NCBI RefSeq assembly: GCF_021462225.1
Contig: NC_061796.1
Coordinates: 46,842,891-46,906,890, forward strand
Origin: Girardinichthys multiradiatus
Lineage: Eukaryota > Chordata > Actinopteri > Cyprinodontiformes > Goodeidae
Direction: 5' to 3'
DNA length: 64,000 nt
Shown piece after piece: positions 21,807 through 32,328 of the stretch. Both the position numbers and the translations under genes were made by a program. The notes under the pieces were generated by a model. That model did not search any database, was not told where the DNA came from, and saw nothing but the letters and a program-made list of their open reading frames with translations. Position 1 is the first letter of the stretch. Each line of letters starts with the position of its first letter.

Positions 21807-22876
21807 CTTTGATTACTGCTCCGCACACTCTTGGCATTCTGTTGATGAGCTGAAAAACGAGTGGCCATCATTACTTTAAGAAATGAAGGTCAGTCAGTTC
21901 GAACAATTGGGAAAACTTTGAAAGTGTCCCCAAGTGCAGTTGCAAAAACCATCAAGCGCTACAAAGAAACTGGCTCACATGAGGACCGCCCCAGGAAAGG
22001 AAGACCAAGAGTCACCTCTGCTGCGGACGATAAGTTCATCCGAGTCACCAGCCTCAGAAATCGCAGGTTAACAGCAGCTCAGATTAGAGAACAGGTCAAT
22101 GCCACACAGAGTTCTAGCAGCAGACACATCTCTAGAACAACTGTTAAGAGGAGACTGTGTGAATCAGGCCTTCATGGTAAAATAGCTGCTAGGAAACCAC
22201 TGCTGAGGACAGGCAACAAGCAGAAGAGACTTGTTTGGGCTGAAGAACACAAGGAATGGACATTAGACCAATGGAAATCTGTGCTTTGGTCTGATGAGTC
22301 CAAGTTTGAGATCTTTGGTTCCAACCACCGTGTCTTTGTGCGGCACAGAAGAGGTGAACGGATGGACTCTACATGCCTGGTTCCCACCGTGAAGCATGGA
22401 GGAGGAGGTGTGATGGTGTGGGGGTGCTTTGCTGGTGACACTGTTGGGGATTTATTCAAAATTGAAGGTATACTGAACCAGCATGGCTACCACAGCATCT
22501 TGCAGCAGCATGCTGCTCCATCCGGTTTGCGTTTAGTTGGACCATCATTTATTTTTCAACAGGACAATGACCCCAAACACACCTCCAGGCTGTGTAAGGG
22601 CTACTTGACCAAGAAGGAGAGTGATGGGGTGCTGCGCCAGATGGCCTGGCCTCCACAGTCACCGGACCTGAACCCAATCGAGATGGTTTGGGGTGAGCTG
22701 GACCGCAGAGTGAAGGAAAAGGGCCAACAAGTGCTAAGCATCTCTGGGAACTCCTTGAAGACTGTTGGAAAACCATTTCAGGTGACGACCTCTTGAAGCT
22801 CATCAACAGAATGCCAAGAGTGTGCGGAGAAGTAATCAAAGCAAAAGGTGGCTTCTTTAAAGAACCAAGAATATAA
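21807..22876 (+). mobile_element. Tc1 element A, right part
   Basis: It resumes at CTTTGATTACTGCTCCG exactly where the left part (7535) stopped. Compared with Tc1 copy C, about 220 bp between 'gttgatgagct' and 'gaaaaacgagtgg' is missing, removing the 5' leader and the first codons of transposase. The right inverted repeat is also absent: similarity ends at about 22876. Confidence 0.85.
21861..22876 (+). pseudogene. Tc1 transposase (DDE), near-complete but defective
   Basis: It cuts and pastes the element at TA sites. The frame 21861-22796 has the paired-type helix-turn-helix (VSPSAVAKTIKRYKETGS), the GRPR hinge (RKGRPRVTS), a second DNA-binding part and the catalytic triad: WSDESKFEIFG (first Asp), QQDNDPKHTS (second Asp) and SPDLNPIEMVWGELD (Glu). 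Defects: the first dozen residues before VAIITLRNEG are deleted, and a 1-base shift at about 22735 diverts the C-terminus. The expected tail (WELLEDCW; INRMPRVC) continues in another frame to TAA at 22874-22876. Confidence 0.88.
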
Positions 22877-22936
22877 GAATATCATGCTATATATTTATAG
22901 TATATATGATATAACTTAATATTTGAGTGTATATAT

Positions 22937-23358
22937 TGTCAGGATGTGACATTTTGGACTTTTTTTGCGGGTTTTTGTGTTTTCTTTATTTTAGCTAGAG
23001 GTTTCTTGTTTTTGGTTTGTATTCATGTTTGGTTATTGTTTTTGTTTTCCTGACTGTTCTGGTTTCCTTCTCCCTCCCAGTGTTCTCCTCTCGCCCTTGT
23101 TCCCTTAGTGTAGCTAGTGTAACTTAGAATGGTTTCTTTATTATCATTATAGTTTTCTGGTCCCTTGGGTTTGTTTACTGTTTGTCTTGTCTTGCTCCTC
23201 ATGTTCTCGTTTATCCCTATCTGGTTCACCTGCCCCTCTGTCTTGCTGCACGCCTGTGCCACACCTGTGTCTGTTTTCCCCGATTACCTGCCCTATTGTT
23301 TCTTGTCCACCTTCGTCTGTATTTAAGTTTGTCTTTGTCATTTGTTCCCTGCAGTGTT
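22937..23358. repeat. LTR-like element, left half
   Basis: It begins TGTCAGGATGTGACATTTTGG after TATAT (22932-22936). The other half resumes right of the Polinton and ends in CATGACA at 35182, followed by TATAT (35183-35187). The TG...CA ends and 5-bp flanks fit a solo LTR of about 630 bp, but no coding sequence identifies the family. The Polinton target is at 23359-23364. Confidence 0.6.
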
Positions 23359-23364
23359 GTAGTC
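23359..23364. repeat. Polinton target-site duplication, left
   Basis: GTAGTC, repeated at 34967-34972. Six base pairs is the duplication length of Polinton/Maverick elements. Confidence 0.85.
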
Positions 23365-23570
23365 AGAGACTAAAATACACCCTTTAATCAAACTTTTGAC
23401 AGGTGACCTTTTGACCTTAAAGGGGGTCATGGGTTATGGGGATGGGGAGGTCATGGGGTCAACAGGGGTGTGTCCGAGGGGTGTAACCGTGCATGCTGAT
23501 TGGTTGTCGTCATTAGGGGCAATACCTTAAATGAACCAATTAAAACACAGGGGTGTATATGATATAAATA
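23365..23570 (+). repeat. Polinton left terminal inverted repeat
   Basis: Pairs with 34815-34966. Shared blocks are CTTTAATCAAACTTTTGACAGG, GGTCATGGGTTATGGGG, TGATTGGTTGTC and ATACCTTAAATGAACCAAT. About 50 bp (23450-23505) is absent from the right copy. A TATA-like ATATAAAT lies near 23570, upstream of the first gene. Confidence 0.9.
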
Positions 23571-23768
23571 GAACAAGACAAATATGGTATTATCAGAAAC
23601 TGTATGGCATCAGCACCAATTAAAAATAGAGGGGTGTGTTTGTAAGCCTCGTTAAACCTTGAATAACCCAATGAAAACAATGGGGTGTGCTTTAGTGTTT
23701 ACTTTAAATACAGGGATTAAACTGCTCTTTACATGCAGCATTCGTTGGAAAAGAACACCCGTTCAGCA

Positions 23769-24719
23769 ATGGCTAGAGTTAAGAGAGTTAATCGTCAAGC
23801 GGAGGAGAAACGCAACATGTGCCAAGATGATGAACAAGCAACTGCATCATCTATATCATCTACTTCCTAATCTGAGATACCTATTGGAATTCCCCTCATA
23901 ACATACTCTACCGATGATGAGGATCCAACATCAACTTCAACAACCACGGTTGAAAATCAGACCTCGGGTCAGCCAAGAGGTACGTCAGTTCTGTGTGAAA
24001 CCCCAGTGACCGTCTACCAGCATTCATCCCATGAATTGAATGCACCTAAGAAATCAACATACTACATCTGCAGGGTACAAAGACCCCCGTTTGACACTCT
24101 GCAGGGAGAATGGTCTTTGGAGCCATATGGCCTGATTGGTAGATGGGGTTATATTTTCATGTATGAAATAGGAGAGCTTTGCCTGTATCAATTGGATCAA
24201 GATGAGGTATTTAATGGATCACTGGCTCTGTGTACACTCACCCACAACGACTGGGCTGTGTTAAGGCTTGCAATCCCGCACCTTAATGATAGCCCTGAAA
24301 CAGTCTCAATGCAGGAGAGGGAGGAGGAAGACGAAAATGAACTGTCTTCTCGACCTGCAAAATGGGCGAGAATGTTTCATATGCCATCTGATGTTGAAAT
24401 AGCTGAGAGAGAACCTCTCTTTAGCGCAGTGTGGGGGTCAAAAACCACAGAAAATGGTCGCTGGTCTTTTCGGGCAAGCAGACGCAAGAATAACCGGACG
24501 AACCCCTCAGATCTGTTTGTGTTGGAGGCTTTCAATCAAGACTGCGGCGTATTCAAGACAATGCTGGCTCTGCTGTTTGAAGCTTGGGCAGAGAAGATGA
24601 GTGAAATTGGACAGCGTCTTTCCGACCTTTTCCACAACTCACGCAGTTGGATTGATGTCATGTCGGTGAAAAAAACGCTGACGTTTCCTGTTTTACATCT
24701 AGAACAAACCCTCCTCTGA
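23769..24719 (+). pseudogene. Polinton left-end gene A, unrecognised (possible PC4-like fold)
   Basis: About 316 codons from ATG at 23769 to TGA at 24719, with one in-frame TAA at 23868-23870. The N-terminus is basic (ARVKRVNRQAEEKRN), then a Ser/Thr/Asp-rich linker. Residues about 92-175 form a compact domain (YYICRVQRPPF; GEWSLEPYGLIGRWGYIF; LTHNDWAVLRLAIPHLND). The last element resembles the C-terminal strand-helix of the PC4/p15 ssDNA-binding coactivator fold (SLxxxQWxxLKxxIPxID). That is a weak inference. An acidic patch (REEEDENEL) and a helical C-terminus follow. It is first in a rightward gene row with a TATA-like box near 23570. I cannot name the protein. Confidence 0.55.
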
Positions 24720-24738
24720 GGACACGCCCCCTTCCTAT

Positions 24739-24750
24739 GATATATATACG
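24739..24750 (+). promoter_or_regulatory. TATA-like box before gene B
   Basis: GATATATATACG, 47-58 bases upstream of the ATG at 24797 and 20 bases after the stop of gene A. It suggests a separate promoter for gene B. Confidence 0.4.
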
Positions 24751-24796
24751 GGGGGATAACAGCAAGCTCACAGACACTGAGAACCAAATCCTGAGA

Positions 24797-25633
24797 ATGA
24801 GTGAGCCAACACCATACAGGGATCTCTACAACCACCGAGCAGAGATCCACTTCTCTCCTGAGCACGATGAAAGCTTCAACATTGGACCGTATCATCCGCC
24901 TTCCCCTGACCTCTTCTCACCATCCACCTCAACGTCCTCATTCTCAGAGACCCACTTCAGTCCTGCATCACCTACAGGATACAACATGAAAATGTATCAA
25001 CTGCTTTCTCCAGACCTCTGCTCACCATCGCCGCTATTCATGGCTGAGTCTGTATACGCAAATGTCCTGCCTGAAGAAAAGAAGGTGGTCGTGGAGGATG
25101 AGGTAGCTACCAGCTACTCACCCTCTACCGAAGCCCCTACACAAACCCTGGAACCGATGCAGGACCCTCAGCCTTCAGTGGAGTATTAGAATAACCAGGG
25201 GGACGAAATTGACAGTTGGTTCTCAACCACCCTCATCAATCCGGTGAAAACAGCGATACTTCATTTATTCAACATAACCTCTTTGAACTATCTCAGAGAA
25301 ACCTGCTATGGTTGCATAACGAACCACCCAAGCCAGCGTCAGCACCGATGCCTGGAGGTATTGGGGGAGGATTATTACCAAGTCAACTTTCAACGCATCA
25401 TATGACAACTCGTAACCCCCAAACTCGTTCCTGCTATTCAGAATCTTCTAGTACTTTGACGCATACAAGCGGATGACTTCAGAGTGAAAACAATTGCAGA
25501 GACGGTTTTATACGAACTGAAATCGGTACAAGGCATCCAGAGTGCAATAGCGCACGTTTATGATCGCATGCTCGAAGAGAAACACCTCAAACAACTTAAC
25601 TCTGTTTCAGAGTGCTATGGACTGACAAACTGA
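24797..25633 (+). pseudogene. Polinton left-end gene B, C-x2-C...HPSQ...H-x-C protein, unrecognised
   Basis: One continuous frame of about 278 codons from ATG 24797 to TGA 25631-25633, interrupted by TAG 25187, TGA 25403 and TGA 25457. Reading resumes in the same frame each time, so these are point stops in one old gene. The N-terminal half is rich in Ser/Pro/Thr with acidic patches (SPSTSTSSFSE) and looks disordered. The C-terminal half is folded-looking and carries CYGCITNHPSQRQHRC at 25304-25351, a likely zinc-binding arrangement, followed by helices (VKTIAETVLYELKSV). I recognise no family with certainty. It could be an early or regulatory protein by position. Confidence 0.6.
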
Positions 25634-25938
25634 TCTCACATGTTTGATGACTTGTTGTATCATTTTTAGTATTCCAGTACTTTAATTAATTAGCAATATA
25701 TGATTTTTCTTCTTTTTACTATTAAATACAATTAAAGTAGGAACATATTAACCCTTCTCGAAAGTGTTGTTTAAAAGCTTGTAGTGTCTGAATTAATCTG
25801 CATTATCGGATTCTTCTTCTTTTTTTTTTTTCTTTTTACTATTAAATATAAAGAAATAAAAAAAGGGATAAATCTACCCTCCGGTGTGTTTTTTCTCATT
25901 ATTTAACAAGTACTCTGCAGAGTGAGCATAAGGCAGAG
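25634..25938. other. AT-rich Polinton intergenic region
   Basis: Contains two similar blocks (CTTCTTTTTACTATTAAATA-type, about 25705 and 25830) and AATAAA signals. Likely the 3' end and poly(A) region of gene B plus the integrase promoter. Confidence 0.45.
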
Positions 25939-27026
25939 ATGGCAGTAAGACGGTTGATGAAGAAAGTATATTATAGCTCTTCAAATCCGGGAAGTTTGGG
26001 GGTGTAGATAGGCTGAGGAGGGTTACGCAAGATGAAACGGGGAAGAAGGTAGCGGTTGAAAAAGTTAAAGATTTTTTATCAGGAGAAGATACCTATACTC
26101 TACATAAACCTGCAAGAATAAAGTTCCCGAGAAACAGAGTTTTTGTCACCAGACCATTGAGGCAGTTCCAAGCCGATCTCTGTGACATGCAAGCTCTGGA
26201 CAAGGAAAATGATGGTTATAATTATTTATTAACAGTCATTGACATCTTTTTAAAAAGGGCGTATGTACGAGTTCTGAAGAGGAAAACTGCTGCAGAGGTG
26301 GTAAAGGCATTTGAATCAGTTTTTAAAGAAAGTCAGATCCCCAAAAAACTTCAGACTGATGCAGGGAAAGAATTTTTTAACAAGAAATTTAAGGTTTTAA
26401 TGGAGAAACACGGTATTGAACATTTTGCCACAGCGAGTGAAGCAAAAGCTTCAGTGGTTGAGAGATTTAACCGCACATTAAAAAGAAGGATGTGGAGATA
26501 TTTTACAGCTAACAACACCCGGCGGTACGTCGATGTACTGCAAAACCTAGCTAGAAGCTACAACCATTCCTACCACTCCAGCATTAAAATGAGCCCTATG
26601 GAAGTGACCCCTGAAAATGCCTTTCAAGTGTTTCAGAATCTGTATGATGTCAAGTCCAACAGATATTGCAAGGACTCAGTGACAACGTTTAAACAAGGGG
26701 ATCTTGTCAGAATATCCAAGGTCCGTGGAGTGTTTGACAAAAAATACGAACAGAGTTTTACAGATGAAGTGTTTACAGTGTATGACCGGATACCCCGTTC
26801 TCCTCCTGTATACAAACTCAAAGATTTGGATGGAGAACCTATCGAGGGTTCCTTTTACGCTGAGGAACTTCAAAAAGTAAAAATATTTAACGACAAGATG
26901 TATCAAGTGGAGAAAATATTAAAACGACGTACGGTCAAGGGAGTCAAACAGGTTTTTGTAAGCTGGAAAAACTGACCTGAGAAATTCAACAGTTGGATCA
27001 GGTTTGATGAACTACGAAACGTATAA
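25939..27026 (+). pseudogene. Polinton integrase (retroviral-type DDE) with chromodomain tail
   Basis: It inserts the linear element into host DNA. From ATG 25939: the Polinton-typical N-terminus (YYSSSNPGS; then GVDRL after a 1-base shift near 26000), EDTYTLHKPAR, then the rve catalytic core with QADLCDM (first Asp), QTDAGKEFFN (second Asp) and ASVVERFNRTLKRRMW (Glu). An SH3-like segment follows (FKQGDLVRISKV) and a chromodomain (YQVEKILKRRTVKG; VFVSWKN). The chromodomain continues in frame past TGA 26973-26975, which sits where the family has Trp, to TAA at 27024-27026. So the gene has one frameshift and one nonsense change but an intact catalytic triad. Confidence 0.9.
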
Positions 27027-27029
27027 AAA
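27022..27029 (+). promoter_or_regulatory. TATA box of the minor capsid gene
   Basis: TATAAAAA, 35 bases before the ATG at 27064 and overlapping the end of the integrase gene. Confidence 0.5.
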
Positions 27030-27063
27030 GGTTTGCACTAAACCTCACAGTTGACACAGCATC

Positions 27064-27835
27064 ATGAACCGTCAGGTAGAGGATGACGGTTTTTACGTTA
27101 CTCTTCCATCTAATGCTAGCATGGAAGTGTTTAAAAATAATACCAGTTCGAGATTCGTGTAAATTTAGCTCAACATATTGATTTAGAAGGCCAATGGATG
27201 GTTGCATTAGCCGAGATTTCATATCCTCATACATGGCATAATTTACCGGATTATGATGCCTACTTTGAATGGAGGAAGGTTGGTGATGTGGAGATCAATA
27301 CGCAAAGGATCAGAAGTGGCTACTATAACAGCGCTATTCAACTCGAGACAGAGATGGAAATGTTTTTCAAAAAATTGAAATCGGGTTTACGCATTAAATT
27401 CAGCAAAGTTCAAAAGAGATTTGCATTTCAAGCAAACAGTCCGTATGAAATGCGCTTCTTCAGCACTCTAGCTTATATGATAGGCGTGAAACCAGGGGAA
27501 TGGATTCATGTTTCTGAACCAAAACTGGCTCCTTTTCCGGCAGATATAAAGGCTGGTTTCTATCACCTATACTGTTACAGCGACGTGGTCAGCCCTGAAA
27601 TAGTAGGCGACACTTTTGCACCTTTACTGCGGACCGTCAAAGTACAAGGTGACTTCAGTGATATGGTTACTCTGACGTTTAACCCCGCCCACTACCTTCC
27701 AGTTTCCAGAAGACATATTGAAAATATCAATATAGAAATTAAATCGGACCAAAACGTTCCTGTAAATTTCGTCTATGGAAAGACCATCGTAAGACTACAC
27801 TTCAGACCGGTGATATCACAACGTAGCCTGAGATA
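27064..27835 (+). pseudogene. Polinton minor capsid (penton-like) protein
   Basis: About 257 codons. The N-terminus DGFYVTLPSNASMEVFKNNT, then after a 1-base loss near 27168 the family signature (LAQHIDLEGQW; VALAEISYPHTWHNL). The rest is beta-rich: FFSTLAYMIGVKP, YHLYCYSDVVSPEIVGD and a C-terminal NVPVNFVYGKTIVRLHF. In Polintons and adintoviruses this single-jelly-roll protein forms the vertex pentons. It directly precedes the major capsid gene, the usual order. Only one frameshift is visible. Confidence 0.82.
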
Positions 27836-27878
27836 AATTTTATTTGTATAAACAGAGATATATATAACCTCTAAGACT

Positions 27879-29012
27879 GATTGGTTATCATTCATATTAC
27901 CTGGGTCCTTCAACACTGCATCAAGTAGGCAGTTTTTCATTCAGGGAGATGGAGAAAAGTATCTAGATCTCAACGATACGCTGTTGCATCTCAGAGTGAA
28001 AATTACTAACGAGGATGGATCAAACCTGCCGGATGATGCACCTGTAGGGCTCATCAACTACCCGTTAAACACCATGTTCAGTCAGTGTGACGTCACTCTC
28101 GGAGATCGATTGATTTCACAATCCAGCGCTACACATCCATATAGAGCCATGATTGAGACATTGTTAAACTTTTCTGAGGATTCTTTAAAAACCCAGTTTA
28201 GCTCTGGTCTTTTTTATAAAGACACTGCAGGTGCTCTGAACTCTATTGTTACAACTAACGGCCCTAACCAAGGTCTTAACAGCAGAGCAGGCTTTACGGC
28301 AAATTCCAGGGAGGTACATCTCCTAGGCCCCCTGCATGCCGACATATTTTTCTGTGAAAGACTTCTTTTAAACTCTGTTGACCTCAAAATTAAACTTACA
28401 AGAGCCAACGATGCCTTTTGTCTCATGGCAGCAAGAGACTCCACTTACAAACTCAGGATATTAGGAGCATCTCTTTTTATCAAAAAAGTTACTGTCTCTC
28501 CAGCTGTACGACTGGGGCACGCTTCAGCTTTAATGAAAGCAAATGCTCTGTATCCACTTTCACGTGTGAATGTAAAAACATATTCCATCCCTGAAAATTC
28601 AAGGGTATGCAACCAAGAGAATCTTTTCTTAGGCGTCTTTCCCAAGTATGTGGTGATTGCGTTACTGGATCATGATGCTTTTACAGGAACACGCAATCTC
28701 AATCCGTTTGACTTTAATCATTTTGATATGGAATATTTAGCTTTGTGTAAGGATGGCAGACAAATTCCTGCTAAAGCCTTCCAGCCCAATTTTAACCAAG
28801 GTCATTCAGTGAGAGAGTATTACAACTTGTTTACGGCTACGGGACGACATCTAAAAGATCTTCCACTGAGTATATCACGTCAGGAATTTAATCAAGGATA
28901 CTCTCTATTCACATTTAATCTTAACCCGGGTGAGGACACAGATGCTCTATCTCCAGTTTCCAGTGGGAATTTAAGACTGGAAATGCGTTTCAGAAACCCG
29001 TTGCCTCATACC
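27879..29012 (+). pseudogene. Polinton major capsid protein, both ends truncated
   Basis: Double-jelly-roll (hexon-like) protein of the 'F54H12.2-like' family. The readable frame begins around 27879 without a Met: GEKYLDLNDTLLHLRVKIT, NTMFSQCDVTLGDR, THPYRAMIETLLNFSED, DLKIKLTRANDAFCLM, LSRVNVKTYSIPE, FLGVFPKYVVIALLDHDAF, FQPNFNQGHSVREYYNLF and GNLRLEMRF. The usual N-terminal region before FFIQGDG is missing, and the C-terminus is cut after RNPLPH by a junction with the polymerase gene at about 29010-29014. The frame then runs on into antisense polymerase sequence to 29078. Inside it is uninterrupted for about 365 codons. Confidence 0.88.
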
Positions 29013-32000
29013 AGTTTTGCCACCTGCCTTTTGGCAGGGTTCACCTCAATTTTCTCAGGGTCTAATTGGATACCCTGATGGAGTTTGTTGTCTCTTACAT
29101 ACTTTGACCTGCTCTCCTGATCCACTGCTTCAGACGGGTAGCCTGAAGCCCCCTGCTTACCTTTCAGGAAGGTGTAGATATACCCTTTGAAGATTGTGTC
29201 ACTGCTCTTTTCAAAATGCCACACCTCTGTGATTTTAGCAAGCCGATAACCACACTGTAAAGCTTTACAAGACTCTACACTCACCCACACACCTGTCAGA
29301 GCTCTGTCCTCATCATTATGCCTGTAGGGACCCGACTGGTTATTTATTTCAGCACATGTGCGGCAGAGAATGAACACAAGTTTACCTTTGGAAGTTTTGT
29401 AAGGCATACAGGGAAAAATAGGCCTCGTGGGGGGTGGACCACAGCTCTGATTATTCCAAAGTAGTGGTCCGGATCATCAAAATCTTTGTAAATGATGGTG
29501 GGGTGCCCAAGGGGAAAAAATGCAGTTGGCGTTTACATAAGGGTACAGAGATGCGTAATCCACATAGTGTACAGTTTCACCCGGTCCACCATACAGACCC
29601 TCTCGGGGCGATAACGGTTTGGGTGCATTAACTTTCTCAAGAAAGCTGATCACCCCTGGGTCTGATTTTTTCATTTCAATCCACTCATGCTCCCATATGA
29701 CTTCGAGACGAAGGCCGTACACAGTTTGTAACACCTTGCTTCTCTCAACAGTGGCTGCATAAAACTGTTCAAATGCGACCCCTCTCAACGGACACTTGTC
29801 ATGAGGCATGTAACACTTTTTACAGCCGTGGAAAAAACAGCCGTAAAATTCAAACGCAACTTTGACACCGTTAATCTCTGCATACCCATCCACAGAATAT
29901 GGACCAATTTTCTTTTCCCCCCTATTTAATGCATGTTCGATAAATATGGCTCTGCTGTCTGCAATCCAGCCGAGCCATTGAATGGACGCGCTGGAAAACG
30001 TCTTACTACTACGCCTGTAATCCAGAGGTGAGGGGATGGCCAAGGTTTTAGGAGGAAGGAAATTGGTTACAAAAACCTTCATGCAGGGTGAGGCTATCGT
30101 GACGCATTTAAGCGGATCCACACTTGTCTCCTTAAAGAACTCATCCCTGAATTTAACACAACCTTGATAAAGAACGTCCACATAATTTTTACAATAACAA
30201 AGAGCTTCCTTCTCAAAGTCAAAGACCCCTTTGCTCGCTTCTCTGTACCAGCCGTTAAACACATGTTGTTCTTGAAGGCTCATGCGTTCTACAGCGTAGC
30301 AGGATGGAGGAGGAAAAGACCCCACATACTGGAGATGTTGTTTAGAGGAGAATAGGTGGGGGAAAAAACCTTTGGTCTTATCACTAAAACCTAATGCTTT
30401 CAGCATCGCACTAAGCTTCATACACATGAAGGACAGACTATCAATGTATTTTAACCTGTAATCAGGGTCGGTTAAACAGAGAAGTTTACTTCCTAACATG
30501 ATGAGATGAGGTTTAATACCTAACTGCAGCATAGCTGTGAGAATCAGGTAGCTGTCATATCCACGCGTGTTATGAGCTATTAAAGTGAATCCTTTGTACA
30601 TCGACCTCCTGAAATGGATAAGAAATTTTTGGGTGCAGTCTAACCCATAAGCGTACCATTCATCACCTTTCAACGTTTTAGCACAGACCAGAAAGGGGGT
30701 ATGCACGCCGCTCTCATTGACGAGGCATTCGAAATCATAAAAAATCAGTTTATCATCAAGCTGATTAATTGCACTGCAAGGCAGAATGTAACATTTATGA
30801 TCATCGCATGTAATGTCTAGGCTGGGGGGTACATTTTCACCACAAATACTGCATTTTACATTACACACGTGTGGTTTATTCGGTTTACTGACTGGAATAA
30901 CGTATATCCGTTTGCATACTTTACACAGTTTTACCAACTCACAGTCACTCATAGGTTTTTCAGCACTATTTCTGATGCGCGGTTCCCTGTGTCTGCTGAA
31001 ACATGAAGAATTACGACAGATTCTTTGACAGCCTGCACAGCTTACAGGATTGCTAATTTCTTGCGCACATTTATATGTATGATACACTGGACAATAACCT
31101 TCACAATGGTGTGTGTTTGCATTCTCATAGCTGGTGTAACAGTAATCACAGACATATCTGCACCCTATAAAACCTTTGAGATTTTTTATCCCATAGTAAT
31201 GACCTTGAAATAACAGCAAAAACAGAGGGTTTGAACGATCAGGGAAACTGGTCTCAAATTTACACAGAGCTGTAGAGCCCGTGGTTCTGTGAAACACTAC
31301 AATTTTTCTCTTCAGAATGGTTTCAAATTTACCAATATCACTAAAAGTAACTGCTGTTTGCTCGTCGAGGCCTGCCTGATGCTGCCATCTCCTCCCCAGT
31401 TCTACAGCACGGTGATCCGTGAGCTCAGGATCAGAGACGTGTGCGAGGCTGATTGCAAAACATAACTGATTACCGGTATTATCTACAACATACAGATGAC
31501 GCATTTTCTTATTAATCAGTTCACAGTCTAACGTTCCTGTAGCCTTACGTTTCGGCCCTCCTACTGGGTCATTAACAACCTGAAGAACAAATTCCAGGTT
31601 ATTATCTACAGGTACATCGGCATTCGATTGTATTAAATCATCTAGAAAGTTCTCAAAAGCAGGCAGGATCATATTTCCATCATCGGTAAAAGTAAATGTG
31701 ACGTGACGATTGAGATTTTCACCCACTAATTCCAGCTGCACAACGTTGTTACGTCTGGTTAACGATCTCGCAGCGTCGGCTAATTCAATGATAATACGCA
31801 TGATGTTTGTATAGAATGCGGCTAAATCTGGAACGTTCCCTGGACAGGGCGGCGGTATGGTAAAAGGTCTCCTTATTTCATGGTTATTAAAACGTTCACG
31901 TTCAACAACCGCTGGAGGATCTCGCCCTATTTGATCAGAACTGACTGCTACCTCCTGATTGAAATTACCACCATGCTGATCAGCATTGTGTGATGTTGAA

Positions 32001-32270
32001 GGATTTTGATGACTGTCAGGTGGAGACGGTGTATTTAAATCTTCAAGAATCTGGTCTAATAAGTTTATATGTTGGTCAGGTGGAGATGGTCTGTTTAAAT
32101 CTTAAAAAAGCCTGATCGATTAAGTTTAAAAAGTCACTGTGCTGATCTTCATTGTGGTTGTTAACAAGAGGTGCTTCATCCTCTAAAACATGTGCAGCTA
32201 TAGGGATTTCGTTAAGCTCAGCTACTACATTTTTTATTTCATTCAGGGCAAGTCTGATTCGGTTATCCAT
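29012..32270 (-). pseudogene. Polinton protein-primed DNA polymerase B, C-terminally deleted
   Basis: Minus gene from ATG at 32270. The N-terminal tail contains two LNxPSPPDxH repeats; a 1-base shift lies near 32104. Then from about 31860: a Cys/His region (CRYVCDYCYTSYENANTHHC; CSICGENVP), exonuclease motifs FYDFEC, TLIAHNTRGYDSY and YCKNYVDVL, an inserted nuclease-like module (HALNRGEKKIGPYSVDGYAE; FYGCFFHGCKKCY; VIWEHEW) and polymerase motif A (VDYASLYPYVN). Shifts near 29518 and 29409 precede LPY-type text (KGKLVFILCRTC; AKRQVAKL), where the gene stops at the capsid junction. Motifs B and C (the YxDTD region) are gone, so it cannot polymerise. It replicated the element from its protein-capped ends. 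Confidence 0.9.
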
Positions 32271-32328
32271 TTATATGAGCATAAGACAAATCAAAAAAAC
32301 AACAAAGAAAAAAACAACAGTGATCAGT

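Noticed and set aside
22172..22839. Long minus-strand frames under the Tc1 transposase
   Set aside because: They are antisense shadows of the transposase coding sequence and contain no recognisable motif.
28214..28645. Minus-strand frames within the major capsid gene
   Set aside because: Antisense shadows; codon pattern follows the capsid gene on the + strand.
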